A stretch of DNA of 64,000 nt from Vulcanimicrobiota bacterium. Its GTDB lineage: Bacteria > Vulcanimicrobiota > Vulcanimicrobiia > Eremiobacterales > Eremiobacteraceae. Where the stretch lies: contig JABCYQ010000003.1 of the NCBI GenBank assembly GCA_013290125.1, positions 80,333-144,332 of the forward strand. The letters are read 5' to 3'. A program made the position numbers and the translations under genes. Shown in pieces: positions 33,905 through 43,031 of the stretch (position 1 is its first letter; every line of letters begins with the position of its first letter). The notes under the pieces are model-generated. The model ran no database searches. It saw only the letters and a program-made list of their open reading frames with translations, and was not told the origin of the DNA.

Positions 33905-35731
33905 ATGAGGATGCTGACTATTCGAGGCGCGCTTTATTGCGCTGGCGTACTCATTTTGGGGGCATCGTCGTCGGGCGCGGTGCCGGCTCCGTCGCAGCCG
34001 CCCGCATCGGATTGCAATTCCTCGCCGCTGGCGCCGGCGTGCGGCGCCGTTCGGGGAGTTCGCGCGGAAGGGTGGCTCGCACAGAGCCGCTCGCCCGTGC
34101 TGGCTCGCAACGGAATGATCGTCACGAGCCAGCCGCTTGCGGCGCAAGCCGGACTTCGCATCCTCATGGCCGGCGGAAACGCGGTCGACGCCGCAGTCGC
34201 AACCGCTGCGACCCTCAACGTGACCGAACCGATGAACGTCGGGCTGGGCGGCGATCTCTTCGCGATCGTCTATATCGCAAAAGAACACAAAGTATATGTG
34301 CTCAACGCGAGCGGCACTGCGCCCACGGGCGCGACGATCGCGCATCTCAACGCTCTCGGCTACAAGTACGATCCGCACGACTGGGGTCCGGGCTCGGGGA
34401 TGCCGCCCGGCGGTATTCTAGACGTCACCGTTCCCGGCGCCGCTTGGGGCTGGGACGAATTGCTTCGGCGCTACGGCACGATGGGTCTTGACCGCGTGCT
34501 TGCGCCAGCTGTCGACTATGCCGAAAACGGTTTTCCGATCTCCGAGCGCATCGCCCACGATTGGCAGCTGCCGGACGCGTTGCCGCTGCGTGGCTGCTGC
34601 ACGCTACTCGATCCCGATTCGGTCAAGACATGGTATGTCAACGGCGCGCAGCCGGTGACCGGACAGATCTTCCGCAACCAGCGACTTGCGTACACGTTGC
34701 GGCTGTTGCAGAAATACGGGCGCGATGTGTTCTATAAAGGACAGATCGCACGCGCCATCGTCGCCAAATCGAGCGCTCTCGGCGGCACGATGACGTTGGC
34801 CGACCTTGCGCGCTACCACGGTGAGTGGGTGCAGCCGCTTAGCACGAATTATCACGGCTACGACGTGATGGAACTGCCGCCGCCCTCACAGGGGTTTGCG
34901 ACCCTAGAAGCGCTCAACATTCTCGCGCAATGCGTTCCGAAACTTCTTCCCGGGCAGTCGCTTGCGTCGCTGGGACTGGCAAGTCCGCTCTATTGGAACA
35001 TGCTCGTCGAAGCGAAGAAACTCGCGTACGCTGACCTCTATGCCTACAACGCCGACCCCGACCATTCCGCGATCCCGATGGACAGATTGCTGTCGCAAGG
35101 ATACGCGCAGTCGCTTTGTTCGAAGATCGACCCAGCGCACGCTTCGAGCACCGGTCCGCCCGGAGAATCGAGCGATAAAGGCGACACGATCGTGCTGTCG
35201 ACCGCCGACCGCTTCGGCAACATGGTTTCGCTCGTCAACAGCAACTACGACGGTTTCGGTTCCGGCATCACGGTGCCAGGCTATGGTTTCATCTTGCACG
35301 ATCGCGGTGGACTCTTCACCCTCGACCCGAAGAGCCCCAACGCGATCGCGCCGCAGAAGCGACCGTTCAACACGCTGATGGCGGGATTTGTGACGCGAGA
35401 CGGACGGCCGTTCATGACGCTCGGACTGATGGGCGGAGACATGCAGGCGCAAGGGCACGAGCAAGTTCTCGTCGACATCATCGATCTCGGCGCGAACGTG
35501 CAGCAGGCGGGCGACATGGCGCGCTTCCGCCACTTTGAGGTGACCAATCGACTGTTCTTAGAATCGCCGCTCTACGATCTCCTCGGCGAGCGACTAAAGG
35601 CGATGGGCCACGACGTTCATTCTGCGAACCGCGCGCCGATGGGCGGATATCAGGCGATCATGGTTCTGCCAAGCGGTGCTTATGCAGCGGGTTCGGATTT
35701 CGGCAAAGACGGCGAAGCCGTCGGCTGGTGA
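33905..35731 (+). CDS. ggt: gamma-glutamyltransferase (exported Ntn-hydrolase)
   Basis: 608 residues. A signal peptide covers about 1-25. The large subunit has MIVTSQPLAAQAGLRILMAGGNAVDAAVATA and NVTEPMNVGLGGDLF. The self-processing site is KGDTIVLSTAD, where Thr428 would become the N-terminal nucleophile of the small subunit; GNMVSLVNSNYDGFGSGI and MGGDMQAQGHEQVL follow. The enzyme transfers or hydrolyses gamma-glutamyl groups, for example from glutathione, in the periplasm. GGAG lies about 10 nt before the ATG. Confidence 0.92.
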   Translation: MRMLTIRGALYCAGVLILGASSSGAVPAPSQPPASDCNSSPLAPACGAVRGVRAEGWLAQSRSPVLARNGMIVTSQPLAAQAGLRILMAGGNAVDAAVATAATLNVTEPMNVGLGGDLFAIVYIAKEHKVYVLNASGTAPTGATIAHLNALGYKYDPHDWGPGSGMPPGGILDVTVPGAAWGWDELLRRYGTMGLDRVLAPAVDYAENGFPISERIAHDWQLPDALPLRGCCTLLDPDSVKTWYVNGAQPVTGQIFRNQRLAYTLRLLQKYGRDVFYKGQIARAIVAKSSALGGTMTLADLARYHGEWVQPLSTNYHGYDVMELPPPSQGFATLEALNILAQCVPKLLPGQSLASLGLASPLYWNMLVEAKKLAYADLYAYNADPDHSAIPMDRLLSQGYAQSLCSKIDPAHASSTGPPGESSDKGDTIVLSTADRFGNMVSLVNSNYDGFGSGITVPGYGFILHDRGGLFTLDPKSPNAIAPQKRPFNTLMAGFVTRDGRPFMTLGLMGGDMQAQGHEQVLVDIIDLGANVQQAGDMARFRHFEVTNRLFLESPLYDLLGERLKAMGHDVHSANRAPMGGYQAIMVLPSGAYAAGSDFGKDGEAVGW

Positions 35732-35873
35732 TACGGCGCGGTCTCGAAACAATGGCGAACGTTAACACTTTGCTTCGAATCGCATAGCCCCTACAGATAG
35801 GCGCACGCAGCGCGTGGAAGCGGTGTTGGGCTCGCCGGCACTGAAGCGCGTCCTTCACCGAAAGGTCCGGACG

Positions 35874-37532
35874 ATGCGTATATTCAGACTCATCTTGGTT
35901 GCGGCGTTTCTTACTCTGCCGTTGGCAATGCCGCGCGCTGCTGCGGCCGTCGATCTGCCCCATGTCTCGGCGTCTTCGTGGCAACTCGATCTCGACTACA
36001 TGGTGCGAAGCATCGAAAAATATCACGTCGATCCTTTTCACGACGTCAGTCGCTCGCTTTTCGACCAACGCGTGGCAGAACTGCGCGCCCGACTGCCGCA
36101 TTTGAATCGGGCGCAGGCAATCGTTGGGTTGGCCAGCATCATAGCGCTCGTACGCGACGCGCACACGGGCTTTGGAATCGGCACGAGTCCGCCAATCTCG
36201 TTTCATGCGTTCCCGATCAAGGTCTATCAATACTCGGATGGCGTTTTTATCCAGGCTGCCGCACCACAATACAAACAACTGGTGGGGCAGAAAATCGTGG
36301 CTGTCGGAGGCGTGCCGATTTCAACAGTGCTCCAGCGTTTGCAGACAGTCGTCATGTCAACGAATGATTGGACATTCCGCTCGCAGTTGCAATTCCAGTT
36401 CAAAGGCGAGATCCTCCATGCGCTCGGGCTTTCGCAAAGCGACGATGCTGCGACGCTTGAATTGCGCGGACCATCGGGGCTAAACTCAGTCACGTTGCAA
36501 ACTTTGCCGCACCCCTTCGCAATGGGCTATCGACCTGGCCCGCCAGAGCGTTCCGATTGGATCGACGCGCGCACGGTCAGTTTGCCGCCGCTGTATCTCA
36601 GGCACCTTGACGAATACTACTGGTACGAGTGGCTGCCCGATGCCGGAACTCTATACGTGCAGTGCAACTTCGTGTTGAATTCCGACAAGGAATCCTTTGC
36701 CGATTTCTTTTCCAGAGTATTCGGGGTCGCCGACAAGGAGCCGGTCAAAAAGTTCGTGCTCGATCTTCGCTTCAACGGCGGTGGCGACAATCTGCTCCTG
36801 CCCGTCGTCGTGCAGAACTTGGTGAAGCGCGACAGCATCAACGCTCCGGGAAAACTTTTTGTGATCATCGGCCGCGGCACGCAGTCCGCCGCGGAAAACC
36901 TCGTCAATCGTCTCCAGCGAGACACACACGCTACATTCGTGGGTGAGCCAACGGGGGAGCGACCGAATGAGTTCGGCGACCCGTGGCCCTTCGTGTTGCC
37001 CAACAGTCACATCGAAGTGCACATTGCCAGCATCAAGTGGGAAGACATCGACCCGCGCGATGATCGACAGTGGACTGGACCCGATCTTGCAGCGGAGCTG
37101 ACATCTTCCGACTACGTTGACGGAGTGGACCCCGCGATGGATGTCATCCAGAAAGGCTCGTTCATCCCCATCGAGACCGCGTTGCATCCATATCTCGGTA
37201 AGCAAACTGAGGCACTGCATCAGGCACTTCTAGGTTACGTCGGCGATCCCGAACATAAGTTCACACAGGTTCAATATCCGATGGAGGCCCTTGCAACTGA
37301 GCTGATCGCCGATAAGGACTTCGCCGACGCTCATAGTCTCCTTCGATGGAGTGCCGCCATCTCGCCGAACTCCGCCCGAGCGTTGGACGCGCTTTGCGAT
37401 TCGTATCTTTCTACCGAGACTCCGCAGGCGGCCAAACCATGCTATGCGTCGATTCTGGCGAGATTTCCGCGCGACGCGATCGCCGCCTCTAGAATTTCTG
37501 TTCTCGCATCCGGGCAGCTCCCCGATCTATAA
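35874..37532 (+). CDS. exported S41-family (tail-specific protease-like) peptidase
   Basis: 552 residues from the ATG at 35874, where a signal peptide begins (RIFRLILVAAFLTLPLA); AAAGGT lies 9 nt upstream. A PDZ-like segment (about 95-150) includes GQKIVAVGGVPI. The S41 core has KFVLDLRFNGGGDNLLL, LFVIIGRGTQSAAENLVNRL (candidate catalytic Ser in TQSAAE) and FVGEPTGERPNEFGD. The C-terminal 140 residues look like TPR-type helices (SAAISPNSARALDALCDSYL). S41 enzymes cleave proteins near the C-terminus or degrade peptides. Confidence 0.85.
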   Translation: MRIFRLILVAAFLTLPLAMPRAAAAVDLPHVSASSWQLDLDYMVRSIEKYHVDPFHDVSRSLFDQRVAELRARLPHLNRAQAIVGLASIIALVRDAHTGFGIGTSPPISFHAFPIKVYQYSDGVFIQAAAPQYKQLVGQKIVAVGGVPISTVLQRLQTVVMSTNDWTFRSQLQFQFKGEILHALGLSQSDDAATLELRGPSGLNSVTLQTLPHPFAMGYRPGPPERSDWIDARTVSLPPLYLRHLDEYYWYEWLPDAGTLYVQCNFVLNSDKESFADFFSRVFGVADKEPVKKFVLDLRFNGGGDNLLLPVVVQNLVKRDSINAPGKLFVIIGRGTQSAAENLVNRLQRDTHATFVGEPTGERPNEFGDPWPFVLPNSHIEVHIASIKWEDIDPRDDRQWTGPDLAAELTSSDYVDGVDPAMDVIQKGSFIPIETALHPYLGKQTEALHQALLGYVGDPEHKFTQVQYPMEALATELIADKDFADAHSLLRWSAAISPNSARALDALCDSYLSTETPQAAKPCYASILARFPRDAIAASRISVLASGQLPDL

Positions 37533-37611
37533 AGCTGCCGAAAGCGCGTAGCGCAGCAATGAAGAGCGAACTGTGGCGGCGAATACGCAACGGCCGTTAC
37601 AGGAGTTCTGA

Positions 37612-38574
37612 ATGCAATCTCATTCATTCCCTTACGTCCGCATTTCCGCGCTTGCTCGCGCGCTAGGACTTGCGCTGCTCTCCTTAGTGTTCGCCGTCGG
37701 ACTTGTCGCCTCTGCCGCTGCCCAACCACCGCGCCTCCTGTGGCGCCCTGCTATTCCCATCGAAAGTGTTTTTATTGAGCATTTCGGATCCGGTCTCGCG
37801 CCGGAGGTCGACCTTCGCCCGAAGATACGCCAGTTCGGATTGCCGATTCGCAACCAGGGCAACCGTGGCACGTGTACGGTATTCGCGACCACATTTCTGA
37901 TCGAGTATCAGAAGGCGAGTATGGCGGGCTCCACTGGCGCGCGTGTCCTCTCGGAAGAGTACCTTAACTGGGCCGGCAACAAAGTCGCCCACGAAACCTC
38001 TGACGGCGGCTTCTTCACCAAATTCATTCCTGGTTATGAAACGTGGGGCATCTCCGGTGCGAGGCAAATGACCTATCGGCCGACGTACAATCCAAGCCAC
38101 CCCGCGGCGCCAAGCAAGGCGGCCATCAAATCTGCTCAGGCGATGTTCCCCGTAAAATATCCTTTTGTGATCCTCAAGGTGTGGGATAATACGAAGGGGA
38201 TGACCCGCGCAGAACTGCAAAGGGCGCTCGCGGCTCTGCGATCCGGACGTCCCGTCGCCACAGGAATTTGGTGGCTTTCGACATTTGCAACCGTAAACGT
38301 CCACGGCGTTCCGCTCCTCAAAGATTATCCGCGCAGCGCGAATTCCAACCCCGACCCTTCTAAGAATCCGATGTTCGACGGTCACTCAATCGATCTCGTC
38401 GGCTTCAAAGAGTCGCCCGCATTTCCCGGCGGCGGCTATTTCATATTCCGCAACAGCTTCGGACGGAGCTTCGGCAACGCCGGCTACGGATTTGTGTCGT
38501 TCCAATACCTGCGCGCGTACTCCAACGATGCCATCGCCATAGCGCCGCCGCCCTGGCATCCGGGGCGGCCATAA
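37612..38574 (+). CDS. exported papain-like (C1) cysteine peptidase
   Basis: 320 residues with a signal peptide at about 1-37. The catalytic set is readable: Gln of the oxyanion hole in IRNQGNRGTC with Cys88, His258 in FDGHSIDLVGF and Asn281 in FRNSFGRSFGNAGYGFVS. This is the papain order and spacing without a propeptide. The enzyme should act outside the cytoplasm. It follows the S41 peptidase gene by 80 bp on the same strand and sits after gamma-glutamyltransferase, so three exported peptide-degrading enzymes are clustered. Confidence 0.9.
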   Translation: MQSHSFPYVRISALARALGLALLSLVFAVGLVASAAAQPPRLLWRPAIPIESVFIEHFGSGLAPEVDLRPKIRQFGLPIRNQGNRGTCTVFATTFLIEYQKASMAGSTGARVLSEEYLNWAGNKVAHETSDGGFFTKFIPGYETWGISGARQMTYRPTYNPSHPAAPSKAAIKSAQAMFPVKYPFVILKVWDNTKGMTRAELQRALAALRSGRPVATGIWWLSTFATVNVHGVPLLKDYPRSANSNPDPSKNPMFDGHSIDLVGFKESPAFPGGGYFIFRNSFGRSFGNAGYGFVSFQYLRAYSNDAIAIAPPPWHPGRP

Positions 38575-38629
38575 CCAGACCTTAACCCGGAGCTAGTCAG
38601 ACTCGAGGCGGATCAAAGAGCCTTTGGTA

Positions 38630-38659
38630 TTGACTGAGCGTTCATTCAGTTGCTATACT
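38630..38659 (+). promoter_or_regulatory. promoter with embedded TetR-type operator
   Basis: TTGACT (38630-38635), 18 bases, TATACT (38654-38659). The spacer carries an imperfect palindrome, ACTGAGCGTTCATTCAGT (38633-38650), of the kind bound by TetR-family repressors. The tetR-like gene starts 8 bases after the -10, suggesting autorepression of the whole three-gene operon. Confidence 0.7.
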
Positions 38660-38666
38660 ATGCACC

Positions 38667-39281
38667 ATGACGAAACCCCCGCCCAGGCGACGCGATGTCG
38701 CACGCTCGCGCCAGGCGATCCTCGACGCCGCCGCCGAGCTGTTCGCTCAGCATGGATTCGATGGGACCTCATTCGGGCAGATCTGCCCCGCCGCGGGCGT
38801 CTCGCGCGGTCTGCCGGCATACCTATTCGGCAACAAGCGAAAGCTCTATCGAGCTGTGGTGGATCGGGGCGCGGGCGAACTTCGCGCGCAGATGACGGCT
38901 GCGCTCCGCTCGATCCCATCTGATGCCGGCGCGGAAGTCATCTTGGAACGCTTCGTCAACGCGTATCTCGACTATCTCGCGGCGAATCGCACGATCGTCC
39001 GCCTACTTCAGTTCGAGATGCTTGGTTCTTCCGACCAATCGGCCATCGGCATCGGCGGGGCGCTCTTCGAAGAAGGTCTGGAACTGTTGCGGGGTGCGTT
39101 CAAGCGCGCGAAGCTCCGCGATGTCGAAGCGCGACACACGCTCTTGAGCATCGTCGCACTGTGTTTCTATCCGTTCATGGTCAAGAACGTCGGCTTTAGT
39201 GTCGATCCTTTTTCGCGCGCTTTCGTGTCCGCGCGCAAGCGACATATCGTCGGTCTGCTGCTGCGTGAAATCGGCCGATGA
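38667..39281 (+). CDS. TetR-family transcription regulator
   Basis: 204 residues. The N-terminal helix-turn-helix is clear: SRQAILDAAAELFAQHGFDGTSFGQICPAAGVSRGLPAYLFGNKRKLYRAVV. The C-terminal ligand domain (about 75-200) has the usual helical profile (AYLDYLAANRTIVRLLQFEML). The ligand is unknown. It leads an operon in which each stop overlaps the next start as ATGA, with two membrane proteins that are presumably the regulated function. A palindrome sits in its own promoter. Confidence 0.92.
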   Translation: MTKPPPRRRDVARSRQAILDAAAELFAQHGFDGTSFGQICPAAGVSRGLPAYLFGNKRKLYRAVVDRGAGELRAQMTAALRSIPSDAGAEVILERFVNAYLDYLAANRTIVRLLQFEMLGSSDQSAIGIGGALFEEGLELLRGAFKRAKLRDVEARHTLLSIVALCFYPFMVKNVGFSVDPFSRAFVSARKRHIVGLLLREIGR

Positions 39282-39658
39282 CCGCGCTTCGCCCTGGTCT
39301 GGTTCGCGCTGCAATCCTGCTGCCGGCTGCCTACTATTGCGCCGCCGGTGCGCTGCTCTTCGCGGTGCCACGCTTCTTCTACACACACATCGCGACGATC
39401 GGCGACTTTAACGCGCACTACGCGCGCGATATCGGAAGTTTCTTGCTGCCGCTAGGCGGCTTTCTCGTCGTCGCCGCATGGCGGCCCAGTCGCTCTCGAC
39501 CGCTGCTTACTTTTGCGGCTGTCGCGAGCGGACTACATGCCGTCAGCCATCTCATTGAAGGTGTTGGGTCATGGAAAGCTCTCGTCGCGCTGGCGTTCTT
39601 CGTGTTGGTGACGGTCCTTCTCAGTTGGTCGGCGCTCACAGCGTCGGAGGGTCAATGA
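39278..39658 (+). CDS. small four-helix membrane protein
   Basis: 126 residues, overlapping the TetR gene by ATGA. Four hydrophobic segments (about 8-32, 48-66, 74-92, 98-118) are visible, with RDIGSFLLPLGGFLVVAAWRP and HAVSHLIEGVGSW between them. It resembles short DoxX- or DUF4345-like membrane proteins; the exact family is uncertain. It is translationally coupled to both neighbours. Confidence 0.75.
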   Translation: MTALRPGLVRAAILLPAAYYCAAGALLFAVPRFFYTHIATIGDFNAHYARDIGSFLLPLGGFLVVAAWRPSRSRPLLTFAAVASGLHAVSHLIEGVGSWKALVALAFFVLVTVLLSWSALTASEGQ

Positions 39659-40281
39659 TGGAAAGGCGGTTCGCCTTCATCGCGCTTGCGATTGCCGTGA
39701 TCGTCCAATCGGTCTGGCTCGTCTGGATGACGGTGGGCGTGCATCAGCATGTGATCGTCTCGACCGCGCTCTTTGACGTGCTCTTTGTCACTCTGCTTTT
39801 CACCGGCGGGCGCTTTCGCTGGCTCGCCGGCGTCTTGCGGATCGCTATCGGCGTGAATTTTGGGCTGGCGGTTGCCGATCGCTTCGGTCTGCTCGGAGCG
39901 TACGGATCGCCGGGGGTATCGTGGGGTGATTGGACGCATTTCGTCGTCTACACGCATCAGGTCAACGCGTTCCTACCAGCGAGCCTCGCCCCGACTCTCG
40001 CTGTAGCCGCGACGATCTACGAAGTCGTTCTCGCTGTGGCGCTCCTCATCGGTGTCCGCCCACGATTCTTCTTGATCGCGTCGAGCATCCTACTTCTCTT
40101 GTACGGACTCGCGATGACGGCGACATTCGGATTTGCTTCTCAACTGGCATATGCCGTGATCGTGTTGTGCGCGGGCGCCTGGGCGCTCGCGACCGGCGAT
40201 GCGACGTTTTGGAGCGTCGAGGGTGTGTTGACGCGCAGATGGGGCGCGCGATCTAGGGAAGATACAGCGATACGAAGATAA
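39655..40281 (+). CDS. integral membrane protein, last gene of the TetR operon
   Basis: 208 residues from the ATG at 39655, with GGAGG 4-5 nt upstream and an ATGA overlap with the previous gene. About six hydrophobic segments fill residues 5-185 (FAFIALAIAVIVQSVWLVWM, STALFDVLFVTLLFTGG, TLAVAATIYEVVLAVALLIG, FFLIASSILLLLYGLAM). The family is not recognised. Its last 29 bases overlap the 3' end of the convergent small secreted gene. Confidence 0.7.
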   Translation: MMERRFAFIALAIAVIVQSVWLVWMTVGVHQHVIVSTALFDVLFVTLLFTGGRFRWLAGVLRIAIGVNFGLAVADRFGLLGAYGSPGVSWGDWTHFVVYTHQVNAFLPASLAPTLAVAATIYEVVLAVALLIGVRPRFFLIASSILLLLYGLAMTATFGFASQLAYAVIVLCAGAWALATGDATFWSVEGVLTRRWGARSREDTAIRR

Positions 40282-40612
40282 AGTCTGCGTCTGCGTCCAT
40301 CACCGCGATCTGACTCACCGGCGGCCCGCCGCGGTAGTTATAGTAGGGGGCGTCGATGCACGTCGTGACGTGGTCACCGACCCGCATGGAGCGCTTGGCC
40401 ATATACTGCATATCCGACATGATGCTGTCGTCGAGGCGGGCGCTGCGGCCGTCCGAAAAATGCATGTCGCCGGCTTGAGACTCCGCCGAACCGGTCGGGG
40501 AATGTATCGCCGATATCTTGGCTTGCTGACATTTCACCTGCGCCGCGGAAACGGTCGGAAGCGACGACGTCAGGAGCCCCAACAGGGCTATGACGATTTT
40601 CGTGCGGTTCAT
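40253..40612 (-). CDS. small exported protein of unknown function
   Basis: 119 residues with a signal peptide (KIVIALLGLLTSSLPTVSA). The mature part is about 95 residues with two Cys that could form a disulphide (VKCQQAK and HVTTCIDAP). It has segments MHFSDGRSARLDD, MQYMAKRSMRVGDHV and DADFIFVSLYLP. No family is recognised. Its end overlaps the end of the plus-strand membrane protein gene by 29 bases. Confidence 0.6.
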   Translation of the reverse strand: MNRTKIVIALLGLLTSSLPTVSAAQVKCQQAKISAIHSPTGSAESQAGDMHFSDGRSARLDDSIMSDMQYMAKRSMRVGDHVTTCIDAPYYNYRGGPPVSQIAVMDADADFIFVSLYLP

Positions 40613-40650
40613 AACTATCTTATACAGCCTCTTCCGCGATAGCGCAAGCC

Positions 40651-41202
40651 TTACGGCTCTCTATCGGATGAGTCGACGGGCCCCATGCGCGGCGTGTTCT
40701 TCGGGTAGTTCCCATGCGGATGAGTCGCGAGCCAGCGCTCTGCGCGCGCCGCGAGGTATTCGAAATCTTCCAAGAGCCAGACGTCGCGCGTGCGACGAAT
40801 GCGCTGTACGGTCGGCGCGAGAAGCGTCCAGTACTGGATGATGATCGGTGACGCGTATTCGAGGTACGCCGCCTCGTCGATCAGACCGTTCTTCATCCAC
40901 GCTCCGATGTGCTCGAACCACGCGATGATGTGGCGTTCGGGGTGCAGCGTGCGATCGATCGGCCGCTCACCGAGCGATGCCTGAAAATCCGGGTCCCTCA
41001 TCTTCGCTGCAAGCTGGGTCCGGACGAAGTGAAAACGGTCCTCAAGCGCGGAGGACTGCTCGAGCTCGAGCAACTTCAACATCGCGCTAAGCTGATTGCT
41101 TGCGCGCAGATGGTGGAGTTGGATAAATGCCGCGATGGCGGTGATCGTGATGACGACAAAGGTGCCGACGGCGGCGACCGTTGTCCACGCTTCCAGTGAC
41201 AT
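40651..41202 (-). CDS. DUF4760-like membrane-anchored protein
   Basis: 183 residues. A single N-terminal transmembrane helix (AAVGTFVVITITAIAAFIQL, about 8-27) is followed by a cytosolic helical domain (LHHLRASNQLSAMLKLLEL, IGAWMKNGLIDEAAYLEYASPIIIQYWTLLAPTVQRIR). This layout is that of DUF4760-type proteins; their role is unknown, and similar proteins occur near conflict genes. It is probably monocistronic, 38 bp upstream of the small secreted gene on the same strand. Confidence 0.65.
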   Translation of the reverse strand: MSLEAWTTVAAVGTFVVITITAIAAFIQLHHLRASNQLSAMLKLLELEQSSALEDRFHFVRTQLAAKMRDPDFQASLGERPIDRTLHPERHIIAWFEHIGAWMKNGLIDEAAYLEYASPIIIQYWTLLAPTVQRIRRTRDVWLLEDFEYLAARAERWLATHPHGNYPKNTPRMGPVDSSDREP

Positions 41203-41260
41203 GTCGATTCCCGCGACCGGTTGGACGAACCGTGCGCTGACGCCTTTCGGCGACTATACC

Positions 41261-41290
41261 TTGACAATGAGCGGACACTCGTGCATTATA
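41261..41290 (+). promoter_or_regulatory. promoter of the second peptide-binding protein
   Basis: A perfect TTGACA (41261-41266) is followed after 18 bases by ATTATA (41285-41290). A one-base shift to TTATAC with a 19-base spacer is also possible. Confidence 0.6.
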
Positions 41291-41324
41291 CGTGTGTAGG
41301 TTTCTAGTCAAGCAGACATTTCGC

Positions 41325-41354
41325 GAGCCGGTGCGCCGAGGGTGCAACCGGCTC
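41325..41354 (+). other. leader hairpin before the second peptide-binding protein
   Basis: GAGCCGGT (41325-41332) and ACCGGCTC (41347-41354) are perfect 8-base arms around 14 bases, followed by TTGCTATTTT. It lies in the leader between promoter and ATG and could attenuate or stabilise the message. Confidence 0.5.
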
Positions 41355-41379
41355 TTGCTATTTTGTGAGGTGGCCGTCG

Positions 41380-43011
41380 ATGATCCGCAACAGAGGTTTG
41401 GCGCCGGCGCTTGGCGCTGCTCTGCTAATTTCGTTGTGCACGAGAGCTGGCGGCGCGCTAGATTCCTCGGCGCGCGTCGACGCGGCGTCGCAGCCGCACG
41501 TCCTGACGATCTCGGACGGCGGCGACGTCAATACGCTCAATCCGCACTTCGGACAACTTGCAGCCGTGGCCAATCTCTCGGAGATGACGATGGCGTGGCT
41601 GGTCAGATGGGACGAGCACAACCAGCCCTATCCCGAGCTCGCGACGCAAGTGCCCACGCAGGCGAACGGCGGCGTCAGCCGGGACGGCCGTACGATCACC
41701 TATCACATACGCAAGGGAGTCGTATGGTCGGACGGCATGCCCTTCAATGCCGACGACGTCGTGTTCAGCACGGCTGTCGTGAACAATCCCGCCAACAATG
41801 AGTTCGGCCGCTTCGATCAGATCGCACGAGTAGACGAGCCCGACAAATACACGGTGATCTACCACCTCAAGAAACCGTTCTCGCCCGCCATCGCGACGTT
41901 TTTCTCGAGCTGTTGCGCGAACGCGTGCCTCCTACCTAAGCACCTCTTGTCGCGCTATCGGAACATCAACAACGTGCCATACAACTCGTTGCCGGTTGGG
42001 ATCGGACCGTTCAAGTTCGCGCGGTGGGACCGCTCGAAGCAGGTCGTGTTGGTCGCGAATCCGCTCTATTGGCGCGGGCGGCCGAGACTCGATGAGATCA
42101 TCTATAAGATCGTGCCGGATCACGATGCGCTTCTCGCGCAACTGAAAGCGCACAATGTCGACATGTGGTATCAGTTCAGCGGTGCGTATCTGACCCGCAT
42201 CCAAGCATTAAGTGGGTACACCATATATCGTCAGGCAAGTTACGCATACAACCACTACGATTTCAATATCATGCATCCCGACGTGTCCGATCCGGTCGTT
42301 CGGCAAGCACTTCGTTTCGCGCTCAACCGTCAGGCGCTCGTCGACAAGGTCGAGCACGGTATCGGCTTCGTGCAGGACTCCGTGACCCCCGCGACCGCTC
42401 CCTATTTCGTCGACATGGGGACGACGCCGTACGATCCCGCGAAGGCAAACGCGCTGCTCGACCAAGCCGGATGGGAGCGCGGCACCGACGGCATCCGCGC
42501 GAAGAACGGGGTCAAACTCGATCTACACGTCGCGGCCCAAGACGGGAGGCCCGACACCGACGCGCAACTCGCGCTCATCCGCGACGACTGGAAGGGGATC
42601 GGCGTCGGAATGCAGGTGCGCCACTACCCGGCTTCTCTGATGTTCGCACCGCCGCAGCAAGGCGGCGTCGTCTATGGCAACGCTTGGGACGTCATCACTT
42701 TTGCGTGGGCTGCCGACCCGATCGGCGACTACTCGGGCATCTATGGATGCAACGCGTTTCCGCCTGCCGGCCAAAACAATCTGCGCTGGTGCGACAAAAC
42801 GGCCCAGGATGCGATGAATGCGCTCTTCGGTCACTACGATCCGGCGCAACGAAAAGCAGACCTGAGGACTATGATGCAAGCGTTCATCAGCGACGCGCCT
42901 TCGATCGTATCGTACCTCCGAGTCGATCTGTTCGCGTATAACAAGAGCCTCAAGAATTATCACCCCAACAACTTGACGCCGTTCGACAACATGATGAACG
43001 TCGATATCTAG
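41380..43011 (+). CDS. ABC-transporter peptide-binding protein (SBP family 5), paralogue
   Basis: 543 residues from the ATG at 41380, 7 nt after AGGTGG. The signal peptide (RNRGLAPALGAALLISLCTRAGG) may carry a lipobox-like Cys. The body follows the paralogue at 6164-7840 almost motif by motif: GGDVNTLNPHF, YPELATQVPTQANGGVSRDG, ITYHIRKGVVWSDG, DDVVFST, HLKKPFSPAIATFF, LPVGIGPFKF, ANPLYWRGRP and FALNRQALVD. It would bind peptides or similar solutes in the periplasm. Again no permease or ATPase is adjacent. Confidence 0.9.
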   Translation: MIRNRGLAPALGAALLISLCTRAGGALDSSARVDAASQPHVLTISDGGDVNTLNPHFGQLAAVANLSEMTMAWLVRWDEHNQPYPELATQVPTQANGGVSRDGRTITYHIRKGVVWSDGMPFNADDVVFSTAVVNNPANNEFGRFDQIARVDEPDKYTVIYHLKKPFSPAIATFFSSCCANACLLPKHLLSRYRNINNVPYNSLPVGIGPFKFARWDRSKQVVLVANPLYWRGRPRLDEIIYKIVPDHDALLAQLKAHNVDMWYQFSGAYLTRIQALSGYTIYRQASYAYNHYDFNIMHPDVSDPVVRQALRFALNRQALVDKVEHGIGFVQDSVTPATAPYFVDMGTTPYDPAKANALLDQAGWERGTDGIRAKNGVKLDLHVAAQDGRPDTDAQLALIRDDWKGIGVGMQVRHYPASLMFAPPQQGGVVYGNAWDVITFAWAADPIGDYSGIYGCNAFPPAGQNNLRWCDKTAQDAMNALFGHYDPAQRKADLRTMMQAFISDAPSIVSYLRVDLFAYNKSLKNYHPNNLTPFDNMMNVDI

Positions 43012-43031
43012 CAGGCGCGGGCGGAGCCGCG

